NCBI GenBank assembly: GCA_022495995.1
Contig: JAFEMH010006928.1
Location: 1 to 64,000, forward strand
Origin: Adenophora triphylla var. japonica
Taxonomy: Eukaryota > Streptophyta > Magnoliopsida > Asterales > Campanulaceae
DNA: 64,000 nucleotides
Direction of reading: 5' to 3'
The stretch's first letter is position 1. The number at the start of each line of letters is the position of its first letter. A model generated the notes under the pieces. That model searched no databases, was not told where the DNA came from, and saw nothing but the letters and a program-made list of their open reading frames with translations. Below, piece by piece: positions 1-10,136 of the stretch. A program made the position numbers and the translations under genes.

Positions 1-300
1 GGCCTTGAAAAGCGCCTTCCCGTGTTCCATTGCTCAAAATCGAAGAAATCGGAGAATTTTTGAAGCTTCTAAGGCCAAAAATGGCGATTTTGCGACTTTC
101 TCTCTTTTCCTCTCGTAAAATTCAAAAATTGGATCGAGGGAAGAAGAAGGGCGTTGGCCCTAATTAATACTCCCGATTTTCGTGTCCTCTCCGCGCGGAC
201 AGATTGCAAGGGTCAAAATGACCCTTTTGCCCCTTAAAATTTCGTGACTCGCATTCAAATCTCCCCAACTTGACAGAAAGTTAACCAAAGTCAGCCCCTT

Positions 301-1062
301 GTCAAGGAAATTACCCCTAAATAAACGTAAGACCGAGTGACCCGAGAAAGATAACGGATCCCGTATCTTTCATCAAAATTACCCCTAGCCAAACGTAAGA
401 CCGAGTGACCCGAGAAAGATAACATCCCGTATCTTTCATCAAAATTACTCCCTAGCCTCAAACGTAAGACCGAGTGACCCGAGAAAGATAACGAGATCCC
501 GTATCTTTCATCAAAATCTTCCCTAGCAAATAAACGTAAGACCGAGTGACCCGAGAAAGATAACGGATCCCAGATCTTCATCAAAATTACCCCCTCAGCT
601 CAAACGTAGACCGAGCGACCCGAGAAAGATAACGAGATCCGTATCTTTCATCAAAATCTTCCCTACAAACGTAAGACTCGAGTGACCCGAGAAAGATAAC
701 GAGATCCCGTATCTTTCATCAAAATCTACCCCTAAGCCAAACGTAAGACCGAGTGACCCGAGAAAGATAACGAGATCAAGACCGAGTGACCCGAGAAAGA
801 TAACGAGATCCCGTATCTTTCATCAAAATTACCCCGATACCAAACGTAAGACCGAGTGCCCCGAGAAAGATAACGAGATCCCGTATCTTTCATCAAAATT
901 ACCCCTAGTCAAACGTAAGACCGAGTGCCCCGAGAAAGATAACGAGATCCCGTATCTTTCATCAAAATCTTCCCCTAGCCAAACGTAAGACCGAGTGCCC
1001 CGAGAAAGATAACGGATCCCGTATCTTTCATCAAAATCATCCCCTAGCCAAACGTAAGACCG
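301..1062 (+). repeat. Tandem array of about 11 units of 60-70 bp in U3 of LTR A1
   Basis: Each unit carries AACGTAAGACCGAGTG, then CCGAGAAAGATAACG, then CCGTATCTTTCATC. GAAAGATA and TATCTTTC within a unit are inverse complements, so each unit can fold. The spacer between units varies. LTR A2 carries about 14 units of the same repeat. Open reading frames across the array are by-products of the repeat. Confidence 0.9.
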
Positions 1063-1171
1063 ATTTCCCGCACGAGGTACGTCCGATTTTTCCTCAAAGA
1101 AAGGCTAACGAAATCCCCAAAGAAAATTAACGGAATCCCAAAAGCCAACGGAATCTCGAGTAGTACTCGAA

Positions 1172-1208
1172 CTACGAAAGGGCTTCGATTCCCACTAGGG
1201 ATACGTAG
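1172..1208 (+). other. Stem-loop H1, copy 1 (CTACG...CGTAG)
   Basis: Outer stem CTACG/CGTAG encloses an inner stem TCCC-ACTA-GGGA. It is followed by a small hairpin CCTA-TCAT-TAGG. Seven related copies occur in the window. Confidence 0.6.
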
Positions 1209-1288
1209 GTAGCCTATCATTAGGTCCAAACCTCGACCAAAACGGTCACCCTATCCTTCTCTAAGCAGTTGCAGACAAAGTCCACCGA

Positions 1289-1430
1289 AAGGCCATTTCA
1301 AATCAAGGTCCGAGGCGCCTAAAACGCCATCATCATCAGGTTCGAGGCACCTAAAACGCCATCATCAAGGTTCGAGGCACCTAAAACGCCATCTTCAAGG
1401 TTCGAGGCACCTAAGACGCTATCACTAGAA
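1289..1430 (+). repeat. Short tandem repeats of about 30 bp, LTR A1
   Basis: Degenerate copies of AAGGTTCGAGGCACCTAAAA followed by CGCCATCATC. A further isolated copy lies at about 1579-1608. The matching block in LTR A2 is at 16697-16880. Confidence 0.8.
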
Positions 1431-1629
1431 AGCGATAAATCGCAATCACCCCCAGCAGAGACCGAAAATGGTCATCCCTATCCCCAGCAGAGCGGATAGC
1501 CATCAGATCGAAAATGGTCATCTCTTATCCTCAAAGCAGAAGTTTCTTTCCAAAGAAACGACTCGTAGAACTCGCTCATCAGGTTCGAGGCACCTAAAAC
1601 GCCATCATCTCCAGGGTCAAAGACCCGAA

Positions 1630-1664
1630 CTACGACTAGCTTGATTCCCACTCGGGATACGTAG
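1630..1664 (+). other. Stem-loop H1, copy 2
   Basis: CTACG/CGTAG outer stem and TCCC-ACTC-GGGA inner stem, followed by CCTA-TCGC-TAGG. Same architecture as the copy at 1172 with a different loop. Confidence 0.6.
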
Positions 1665-1732
1665 GAAGCCTATCGCTAGGTTCAGCCACCCGATCACTCG
1701 ATCATCCTGCCAAATATGGAGCCTTACTCTTA

Positions 1733-1769
1733 TCGACGACCCCGCTTCCTTCGAAAGCGCCGTCGCCGA
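1733..1769 (+). other. Stem-loop H2, copy 1 (37 nt)
   Basis: Outer arms TCGACGAC and GTCGCCGA pair with one mismatch; inner arms CGCTT/AAGCG pair perfectly. The same 37-nt hairpin is at 17184 and, with compensating changes, at 24898. Confidence 0.6.
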
Positions 1770-2091
1770 GGGCTACCGTAAGTGCTCCAATTTGAGCTTG
1801 TTAGAATTTTCGTTAGAAAATTAACGAAAGTTATAACATTTCTAACAATTCCTAACAATCCTAACTTTTCTAACAAAGCGAGGGTAAAATGGGCATTGCT
1901 ATTTAGAGTTAAACCTTCCAAGGAATCTCAAAAAGCAAAAGAATTAAGAAAATCCCGAAACAAAGCAAGTTGAAAAACATTTTCTCGCCGAGATTATTGA
2001 ATTTTATTCCTGTGTCCAAAGTCAAGCCGCATTTAATGAACAAAGGCACGCCGACCGGACTCCGTCCGCGCGGATAAGTATGTAAAATTCA

Positions 2092-2113
2092 GAGGGCTAT
2101 AAATTGAGCCCTC
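2092..2113 (+). promoter_or_regulatory. TATA box inside a 7-bp inverted repeat, LTR A1
   Basis: GAGGGCT and AGCCCTC flank ATAAATTG, so the core TATA (CTATAAATTG) sits in the loop of a perfect inverted repeat. Transcription is expected to start about 25-35 bases downstream, defining U3/R. The arrangement is identical at 17551-17572. Confidence 0.65.
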
Positions 2114-3278
2114 CAAATACAAAAAAAATAAAGAGAAAAAACACATTTTGCACCGAACCTCCGGCGAACATATAGAGAGAAAAACAAAGTGAGAATTCTT
2201 CAAGAATTGTCACCTTTTTCTCTCCAATCTTTCCCAACTCATATTCATCCACTCACTCTCATATTAAATCCCTAAACACTCATACACTAAAGCCAAACAC
2301 TCAAGAACACAAGGAAGATTGGTAAACCCTCCTCCTCCTAACCCTAAATCTCAACCATGCATGCATCTTCAAACTACAAAATGTAGTTCTTTCATCTTCT
2401 TTCTCTAGATCTAAGAAGATCACCATGGAAGACCATCTCCATGGATGATCTTCTACAAAGATCAAAATTATTTTTAAGCTTTCTTACTTTCTTGCAAAGA
2501 AAAACTCATTTTCAAAACCCTAAAAACCATTTTCAAGCATAAAATCTTGATTTCAAAGGATAAAATTCCCCTTCCCAAGCAAATGAAATGCTTAGTCCTA
2601 ATGTACCCCAAGGATGGTTTGGTATAGTTGATTCACCACTAAAATGTATAGTGATTACTAACCAAAACCTAGGGAAATGGGGACAAGCATGGATGCAAAA
2701 CCCCCCTTAAAATCATATTTTCTTTCTTGAGAAGTTGCTGTCCAGTAGCAATTTTCTCAGACCTCAGTCCATGGTCTTAATTTTTGGACACAGATGAACT
2801 TGGAATTTGGTGTTGACTACAAAATACTTTTTGTAGCCAACATCCAGAGCTTTCCAGACATATTTTTACCTTATTTTTTGGGTGAGTAAAACTCCTCTTT
2901 TCAAATTTTCTTTCAGAGGCTAGTTCATCAGCTTCTGAGAATCCAGATCTCATATCTGAGGTTTCCAGAAGGTTTTGACCCCTCAAATCTTCTCCAAAAT
3001 GGAAAATTCCGTCGCACAAACTTTATTTAAGGTGTCTAGAACAACTTTCATTCTCTGAGTTTATCCAGATTATGAAGTTTTAAGACCCTTGAATCCCTTT
3101 TAAAATCAAAGGTCCACTGCCTTTTTCATTCTGGCAGAAATGGCTCTCAACTTCAAAAGGTCTTTTGAGTACCAAATCTCAATCCAAAAATCTTCCAAAA
3201 AATCATGGGATCAGTTTAAAGTCTTAAAAAGATATCCCAATTTTTACTTTTCTGAGTTTCAACTTATTTTGGCCAAAA

Positions 3279-3298
3279 CACACACACACACACACACA
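3279..3298 (+). repeat. (CA)n microsatellite in U5
   Basis: Ten uninterrupted CA units; LTR A2 has a slightly shorter run at about 18730-18748. Confidence 0.9.
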
Positions 3299-3333
3299 AA
3301 TGATTTTCAGCTTGGAAGACTCGTTTTACGAGG

Positions 3334-3368
3334 CGCGTCGGGTGCACACTAACGTCCTTCCCGACGCG
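3334..3368 (+). other. Stem-loop H3, copy 1, upstream of the primer site
   Basis: Perfect 9-bp stem CGCGTCGGG/CCCGACGCG with a 17-nt loop, 75 nt before the primer-binding site. Conserved in all three LTRs; the LTR B copy has compensating base changes. Confidence 0.65.
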
Positions 3369-3442
3369 TAACATGACCTCCGAACCTAAATCTCTGATCT
3401 CGGGCTTTTTTCAAAGTTTTGGCCTTCAAAATTAAAATGGCG

Positions 3443-3453
3443 TGGCGACTCCG
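3443..3453 (+). other. Primer-binding site of the first Tat element
   Basis: TGGCGACTCCG starts with the TGG expected opposite a tRNA 3' CCA. Tat/Ogre elements are known to use tRNA-Arg; that this is tRNA-Arg is inferred from family knowledge. It marks the LTR/internal boundary. Confidence 0.65.
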
Positions 3454-5077
3454 TTTTCCGGTTTTATTTGGTTTTTCAAAGAAACGCAAAAATCGAATTT
3501 TTCCCGCGAATGGCAACATCATCACACCCACTGATCCAGGAATCAGAGTAGTTTGCGAAAAAGAAGAGCAATCTTTTCCAACCGATTAGGTTAATAAAAC
3601 ATGTTTTAAGTAAACGTGAACAAATAACTGCATGTTGCATGAGCCTAAAGCCCAAACACCTACCCTCCTTCCATTCCTGCACATCCGAACCTTCATGTCC
3701 TTTCCCCGCAGCCTCCACACAAAGCTTGGTTTCGGCACCGGTCACCGTTTGATCGCTGGGAAGAGTCAAGCGCGTCATCGCCTTCGCCGTTTGTTCCGAC
3801 TCCGGTTTCGTAATGTCCGCATCACCCGGTAATGATGGGGATAACGTTGCTCCGTCCTCCAAAATCCTCGCATGTACCCGCATTGGATCCAGCTTGGTAG
3901 AACATACGAGACTTCGACATGAGGCTCAAATTGATAACCTTCGGGATTGTCGCAAGTCATGGCTCGACTATCGCCCCAATTCCGATGGCACTTTTACCGC
4001 AAAGAAGGAAGAGGGTCCTCCTCCTCTTCTTAATAGTCCCTGATACATCAAGATGCTACCCCAAGATTCCTATAGTTTCCACCGCCGGACTCCCCGCCCG
4101 CCGACTTACAGTGGCAACCGGCCCCCAAACAGAAGCCGTGGACGAAAGAGTTCGGTATACCGTCGCTTGTCCCCTCTCAAAGTGATGATCCCACAAATAT
4201 CGCCTGAGTGATGAAAATCGAGAGACAGCTTGAAGAAATATGGTCGCCCATCAAAGCCCCGGGAAGAACGCTGCAATGTACACAGCTCCGGACGGAAGAG
4301 GCCACACGCCACTTCGGGACCTTAACAATATCCCAACCGACCGGGGCTACCCCGAAAGACAAACATGTGCCCGCTCCCCTGACCTCAATATCTCTCATTA
4401 TCCGGCGGAGTCCAATCACTCGCTACTGCACGAGCCCAGCCAGATCCCCTGACCCGGCCCACTCAAAGTCATTCCAAAGACCGCCAACCCGAGGTCCCAA
4501 ATCCGCCACCCGCCGTAGAACACATTTGGTGGGATATTTGTGACTGTCCCGATTGCCTTGAAAGTGGACTATCAGACCGGATACACGAGGACCGTCCTCC
4601 TAAGAAAAGAAAATTTCCTTCCAAAGAAAAATTGAAGGAGAGATTCGAGGTCGGCGATAACAAATGGGGCTGGGAACGCTCTGGGAGCCATCTCGGGGAT
4701 TTGATTATTATGTACTCTACTCCGCCCGCCTTCCCCAAAGCAAAAAGGGGTAAAAGAGCATAAAACCCTCGCCAACGACAGCATTGAGACTTTCGGATAC
4801 CAAAATACCGCAGTAACGTAAGTCCAACCCCTCGGGTCGCCCAAGGTTCGCCTTGTCCAGCCTCCCGAGTATACACCGATGAAGAAAAACCGACGCGGGG
4901 CCCGGGCGCTCCCACTCAATCAACATGTTGACTAGAGATGGCAACCGCCACAAAAGGCATCAAAATAACCTGTGGCTTCTAAGAAAGACTCGCCGCAAGA
5001 AAAAGGCACGAAGCGACTGTGTTTAATGACTCTCTATCCCGAGACAAGGACCAAATCTATGATCCTCACCTATATGG
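3454..5077 (+). pseudogene. Leader and eroded gag region of the first Tat element
   Basis: This lies between primer site and protease, where leader and gag should be. Only short interrupted reading frames remain and I recognise neither a retrotransposon Gag core nor a Cys/His zinc knuckle. Codon-like composition persists in places (for example 3813-4043 and 4500-4750, rich in K, P and R codons), which suggests a heavily frameshifted coding region. Compare the intact-looking gag at 19027, which belongs to a different piece. The leader shares a short CATCATCACAC word with the sequence after the second primer site. Confidence 0.5.
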
Positions 5078-5520
5078 GAGTATGATCACCTTCGCGATGA
5101 AGATTTGCCAAGAGATGTCTCCCAACACAACGAAGCTTTGTACATCACTATTCGGCTCAACACCATGTCACTCCCCGGGGTATTAGTGGACAATGGATCA
5201 TCGTTGAATGTCCTTCCCCTCAAAGCATGACGAGGGCCCTCCGCATAAATGAAAGACGCGTGATCCCATCTACCCGGACCGTCAAAGCCTACGACGGTTC
5301 GTCTCTGCCCCATTCTCGGGACAGGACTCGGAACTCCGGTACGAAACCCAAATGGTGCCCGCAAAGTTCCATGTAATGGATATCCCCTCCGAGTTCACAC
5401 TCTACTAGTGGCGCCCTTGGTTGCATCACATGAAAGCCATAGCTTCCACTCTTCACCAATGCGTCAAATTCATCAACCTACAGGAGACCTTGAAGTCATA
5501 AGGGGTGACAGCTTTCCTCA
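5078..5520 (+). pseudogene. Ty3/gypsy (Tat) aspartic protease remnant
   Basis: Retrotransposon protease, which would cleave the Gag-Pol polyprotein. One frame from 5078 reads through HNEALYI to the active-site motif VLVDNGSSLNVLPL, with the catalytic Asp at 5189-5191. DNGSSLN instead of DTG is usual for the Tat branch. A stop follows at about 5229. After frameshifts the family's C-terminal GRPWLH block is recognisable at about 5405-5435, followed by STLHQCVKFI. It is the first recognisable part of a collinear PR-RT-RH-aRH-IN order. At least two frame breaks make it non-functional. Confidence 0.8.
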
Positions 5521-6495
5521 TAGGGAACGAAGCCGAAACAATAGCCAAGAACGCCCACATTCAAACACCGGCTACATCCTTCAAGCGGCAAGTCTCGCCA
5601 AGATCCTTTGGAATCCAGCGATGCCAACTATGTCGACACACTCAAGCGAGCGTACTCCGAAGAAGTTCGATTCATCAAATTTAATTGCTATTTCCAACAC
5701 TTCGAGGCGTACGGAAGGAAACGCCGAACACCGCCATGATACAGCACACAAGTCCCCGGTCCTCAATCACGATTTGTCGCATTCTCGCAAACCCATTCTT
5801 GACCTCGCCGGCGAGGAGATTTTCATGATAAAAGTCAAGCAAACACCGACGTACTCGGCTCGAATCTATGAACGTCGTGTGGGACGTCCTCCTTGCCGCA
5901 CTACCTCGCCGAGCCTTTCCGCTCGAGTATGGGACATGAGATTTTTCTAGCACCACCGAGACGCAATACGCCCTACATCCGGGATTGAGCGGTCGATTGT
6001 GACGAAACGGAAATCCCTGTGGATTGAGGAAGATCCCTACATCCACATGCTCGCCTTTCGCACGCCAAACACAATTGATTCTCGTTCGTACAAAGAGATG
6101 ATAGCAACGATCGAAGAGGGAGCACAGAGACCATGCCTTTCCCGGTTGTGAAGCCACCGACGGCGATGCCGCTAAAGAATTGGGAAACTCTCTCAGGCCC
6201 GTCCGCGACCAAAGAGGAAATGATCACCAAGCTTGGATTGGTCCCCGTCCTTTCGTGTCAACCTTTGTAAAGTCCTCCGAGTCTCTCATTGTTGAGTTCG
6301 AGTCTCTCGAGTCGTCCGATGGCCTTACGCCCGAAGACTACGAGTCCGTAGCGAACGTTGTATTCCCCTTCGTCTTCAATGAAATGATGAACCTTTCGAG
6401 TATCCCTTAATTGCCACTTTAACTAATGATGAATTAACTAATAATCTAAAAACAGCTTAATAACGATTCACTAGATGAAGAGGCGTACACATTAA
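5521..6495 (+). pseudogene. PR-RT spacer region, frameshifted
   Basis: Sequence between protease and reverse transcriptase with no recognisable domain. A 76-codon open stretch at 6180-6410, rich in E and S, resembles the acidic spacers that precede RT in Tat polyproteins, but nothing specific can be assigned. The 6400-6490 stretch is AT-rich. Confidence 0.4.
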
Positions 6496-7560
6496 ATGAA
6501 CAATATATCAAAGAAATCTTTAAGCAAAGTTGTCCGAAAAGAGGAAAATCGAGCCCAAGCCGCCGAAGAAATTTTGACGAGTGTGAATTTGGGAACCGCG
6601 GAAGAGCCTAAAGAGACGCAGATTGGTAGTTTCTTCGAAGGGACCGAAAGGGATGCCCTAATCGAGCCGCTAAAAGAATTCGTGGATGTGTTCGCATGGT
6701 CCTATAAAGATATGCCCGTGCCTCGATCCTTCCATAGTGGAGCACCGAATACCGCTCGACCCGTAAGTCAAGCCGCAGCGTAAGCTAAGAAGAATTAAGC
6801 CCGAATGGTCCTTACAAGTGAAAGAGGAAATAGAAAAGATGCTCAGTAAGGTGGTTCATCGTGGTCATTGAATACCCAACATGGTCCGTCCAACATAGTG
6901 ACGGTGACCAAGGCCAACGGAAAATCCGATGCCGCGTAGACTTCGTGGATCTCGAACAAAGCCACCCAAAAGACGATTTCACCTCGCCAAACATCGACAT
7001 TTTGGTAGATTCCACTACCAACCATGAAGTCAAATCCTTCGTCGACGGTTTTGCCTGGCTACAACCAAATCAAAATGGCGTAAGAAGATCAAGCCAAAAC
7101 AGCCTTTACAACCCCTCGGGCACATATCATCGCCATACCTGGCCATGCCATTCGGACTAAAGAATGCCAGCCACGTACCAAAGGGCGCTACATGCTCTGC
7201 TCCATGATATGATCCACAAAGAAATTGAGGTCTATGTGGACGACATGATAATACATTCCAGAGGATCGATGGCCGCACTTTGTTGATTTGAGAAAATTCT
7301 TCGGCCGCCTCCGAGACCACAAAGATGAGACCGAATCCACCAAGTGCACTTTCGGTGTAAGACGAGGCAAGGTACTAGGATATATGGTGACAGAACGGGA
7401 ATCGAAGTAGATCCCCGTAAAATCAAGGCGATAGTTGAAATGAAGCCACCACGGACACCGACGTAAGTGAAATCCTTCATGGGAAGACCGCAATACATAA
7501 GCCGCTTTGTAAATCACCGACCTCGATCCGCGAGCCAATCTTCAAGTTGATGAAGAAGAA
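6496..7560 (+). pseudogene. Ty3/gypsy reverse transcriptase remnant
   Basis: RNA-directed DNA polymerase of the first Tat element. The N-terminal FVDVFAWSYKDMP motif is at about 6679-6717, followed by the IEKML...VVHRG region. A degraded CVDFRDLN-type motif appears as CRVDFVDLEQSHPKDDF (about 6930-6985), then SFVDGFAW (about 7037-7060). The polymerase active site VYVDD is at about 7230-7244, preceded by LHDMIHKEIE. The pieces lie in different frames with several stops, so no functional protein is possible. Order and motifs fit the Tat lineage. Confidence 0.88.
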
Positions 7561-7579
7561 TGCCTACACGTAATGGACC

Positions 7580-8000
7580 CTGCAATGTCGCCTTGCCTTT
7601 GAAGAGATTAAGGCATACCTCAGGAATCCTCCGATTCTCTCGCCCACCACATCGGCAAAGCCACTCTTGCTATATCTAACTGTCACGGATACAAGAATTG
7701 GGGCTATGCTAGCTCAAGAGAAGAAAGATTCCAAAGTCGAAACGCCATCTATTTCGTAGCGTAAAGCTCCAAGGAAGCGAACTCAATTACTCGTCATGAG
7801 AAGACTTGCGCAGTTTGGTCCGGGTAGTGGGAAAGTTGAAACACTACATGCGCCTCACCCGATACATCTTGTTTCAAAGATAGACCCCATCAAATATCTC
7901 GTTCGACAAGCCTTCCATCTCCATGAGATTGGCAAAATGGTCGTTCTTTTGGCCGAATATGACATCACTTATGTTTCAAGGAAATCCGCAAAGGACGCAT
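7580..8000 (+). pseudogene. RNase H (first domain) and connection remnant
   Basis: Sequence after RT resembles the gypsy RNase H: a PLLLYL...GAMLAQE stretch at about 7660-7720 and, in another frame, DPIKYLV...AEYDITYVSRKS at about 7885-7990. In this family that latter block closes the first RNase H domain. Frameshifts separate the two. Confidence 0.7.
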
Positions 8001-8097
8001 AATGGCGTAACATCTCGGCCGATTTCCCAAGCTGATGAGTCTCGAGGACTCCGAACCTCAATTTCCCGATGATGGAATCTTCGCCCTAGAAGGAGAA

Positions 8098-8520
8098 AAT
8101 CACTGCAACTCTTCTTCGACGGAGCGTCAAACAAAAGGGGGAACGGGATAGGAATGCTTCGGGTCGATCCTACCGACGAACACACCCCCATAGCAAGAAG
8201 GCCGAACTTCGAAGTCACCAACAACGCCGCCGAATATGAAGCTTGCATAGTCGGGTTGGAAGCCGCCTTGAAAGAAATATCAAGGAATTGGAGGTGTACG
8301 GTGACTCGCCCTCATCATCAATCGTGTCTCTAACTAATGGAAGACCGTGGATCCGGGCTCTGCGTAAGTATCATGCTTACATGGAAGAACTAGTGGCTCA
8401 ATTCAAAGAAATCGCCTTTCATTACCTCGCCAAGAGACCGAAACAGTTCGCAGATGCTCGCTACACTAAATTTCTCTCTTGTCGAAATACCCGAAGGAAA
8501 GTCTCGTTAAACCATTCGTA
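8098..8520 (+). pseudogene. Second, archaeal-type RNase H (aRH) remnant
   Basis: FFDGASNKRGNGIG at about 8112-8153 gives the first catalytic Asp (8118-8120). It is followed by RPNFEVTNNAAEYEACIVGL, containing the catalytic Glu. A VYGDS motif follows at about 8295 in another frame. A second RNase H of this type downstream of the normal one is diagnostic of the plant Tat/Ogre lineage and separates it from Athila and chromoviruses. The region is frameshifted after about 8270. Confidence 0.85.
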
Positions 8521-8689
8521 GTCGGGAGAAGAGAAAACCCCGCCTATTGCTTCGAAATTGAAGCGGAAGCCGAACCGATCAATGATCCCCGGTACACTCG
8601 TATTTACCGCACTAAGGATGGCGAGGCCTCTTTCAAAATGAAGATGGGGAATATAAAGAAGGAATCAAAGCAAAAAGTCTCTCACTCAA

Positions 8690-9845
8690 GCGGCTCGCCT
8701 CCCATTATGTTCTTTTGGGAAATATGCTATACAAGAAGCGTTATCAAGGCCCCTCCGCGATGTATCAAAGAAACAAGAGGCTACCGAACTCATGAAAGAA
8801 ATACATGGTGGTACTGCGCCCTCACATGAATGCTCGAGCTCGATGCAAATCATACCGAGAATGGGGTACTTTTGGATCTCCATGGAAACCGACCGCATCC
8901 AAGCTTGTCAAAAGCCGCGACAAATGTCGCCGATACTCAAATCTTAATCACTTGCCTCCTCACGAGTTATACCGCATGACAACCCCTTGGCCTTTCGTCA
9001 CTTGGGGAATTGATGTCATAGGCAAAATCACACCATCAGCAAGAACGCCACGAGTTCGTCCCCGGTAGCCGTGGATTATTTCACCAAGTGGGTTGAAGCA
9101 AAGTCCTACAAAATCCTCAATTCAAAGAAAGTTGCCCTCTTCATCAAAGAAAACATCATGTGCGTATACGGGTTGCCACCGAAATCATCTCGTATAATGG
9201 ATCCCACTTCGAAGGGGAATGTGAAAAATTGCCGCGGAATTCCGAATAACCCGTCACAAGTCATCTCCTACGTGCCCCAAAACCAACGGAGCCGTCGAGG
9301 CAAAGCAAACAAGACTCGAAAATATCATCCGGAAAATGGCCGTCCAAGGCGTAGATTGGCCCGAGAAGTTACACTTGGCACTCGGGGCTACAGTAACACG
9401 GGCCGAACGGCAACCAGGGAAACACCTTTTGCCTCACATACGGAATGGAAGCCGTACTCCCAATCGAGCCGGGAAATCCCTCGCTCCGTATACCGCCTGA
9501 AAGCCGATCAACGAGGCCGAATGGCTCCGCAGTCGCCATGACGAATTGGCCCTACTAGACGAACGCCGACTGAGGGCCACGGAACACATCCGGGCCTACC
9601 AAGGAAGAATGGCTAGAGCCTTCGACAAGAAAGTAAAGCATCGGGAGATCCGACAAGGTGATCTCGTTTTGAAAGAAAAGCCCCCGCTTCAGTATCAACC
9701 CCTCGGCAAATGGGAGCCTCGTATGGGTCGGGCCATATGTCGTCCGTAAGATCTTCTCCTGAGGAGCCATGCAACTTGCGTGCACTCGACGGAATCCCTT
9801 TGTACACCCAATAATGGTGACAAGCCGCGCAGATACTACGCGTAA
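8690..9845 (+). pseudogene. Ty3/gypsy integrase remnant
   Basis: DNA-strand-transfer enzyme of the first Tat element. Readable motifs are PWPFVTWGIDVIG (first catalytic Asp at 9011-9013), MDYFTKWVEAKSY (from 9071) and VYGLP (about 9166). In the frame carrying EIIS.NGSHFEGE, the second catalytic Asp is replaced by Tyr (codon at 9193-9195). An NGAVEA block with the catalytic Glu follows in a third frame. The C-terminal part ARAFDKKVKHREIRQGDLVLK (9616-9678) and a GKW block are clear. No chromodomain is seen. Several frameshifts and stops are present. Confidence 0.87.
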
Positions 9846-9931
9846 AAAAAAAAAAAAAAAAAAAAACAAAAAAAAAAAAAAAAAAAAAAAAAACAGGTTG
9901 CACCAAAAAAAAAAAAAAAAAAAAAAAAACA
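9842..9931 (+). repeat. Poly(A) tracts after pol
   Basis: Long A runs broken by single C residues and a short unique piece. It marks the end of the pol coding remnant. It also generates spurious poly-Lys and poly-Phe reading frames. Confidence 0.9.
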
Positions 9932-9955
9932 AAAGAAAAGTTCACCAAAGTTGAA

Positions 9956-9995
9956 CTACGAAGACTCCGAGCTCCTCAAAATGAGGGGAACGTAG
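9956..9995 (+). other. Stem-loop H1, copy 3, downstream of pol
   Basis: CTACG/CGTAG outer stem; the inner stem is CCTCA/TGAGG instead of TCCC/GGGA, so both sides of the stem changed together. Like copy 6 it is followed by GCAA. Confidence 0.6.
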
Positions 9996-10136
9996 GCAAA
10001 TTGGAAACGGTTCTGCCCTAAAACACAAATAAAAGTCATACTTTGGCATCAATACAATTGATCGCACCATGAAAGCGTCTCGAAAACTCTAAAGCAATTC
10101 AAATATTCATTACAAGTTAAAAGCTCTTTGATGAGT

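Larger units (their letters stand above)
1..3442 (+). mobile_element. Tat/Ogre-type LTR, copy A1 (left end cut by window)
   Basis: This segment recurs at 15101-18892 and ends directly before a tRNA-type primer-binding site, so it is read as a 5' LTR. It holds a U3 with two tandem-repeat blocks, several stem-loops, a TATA box at about 2097-2106, and roughly 1.3 kb of R/U5. By eye, the last 1.2 kb is about 98% identical to the second copy, while the first 300 bases are only about 80-85% identical. The left boundary is unknown because homology begins at base 1. A solo LTR is unlikely since pol follows. Confidence 0.85.

Noticed and set aside
301..1062. CRISPR-like array
   Set aside because: Repeats are 60-70 bp without unique spacers, lie in an LTR, and the genome is a plant.
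291..1229. Minus-strand frames repeating FSGHSVLRL...NFDERYG
   Set aside because: They are shadows of the tandem DNA repeat; unit length varies and frames shift between units.
4106..4953. Minus-strand frames of 80-148 codons in the gag region
   Set aside because: No family similarity recognised, and they overlap the eroded plus-strand coding region.
9555..9954. Reading frames rich in Phe or Lys on both strands
   Set aside because: They are translations of the poly(A) tracts after pol.
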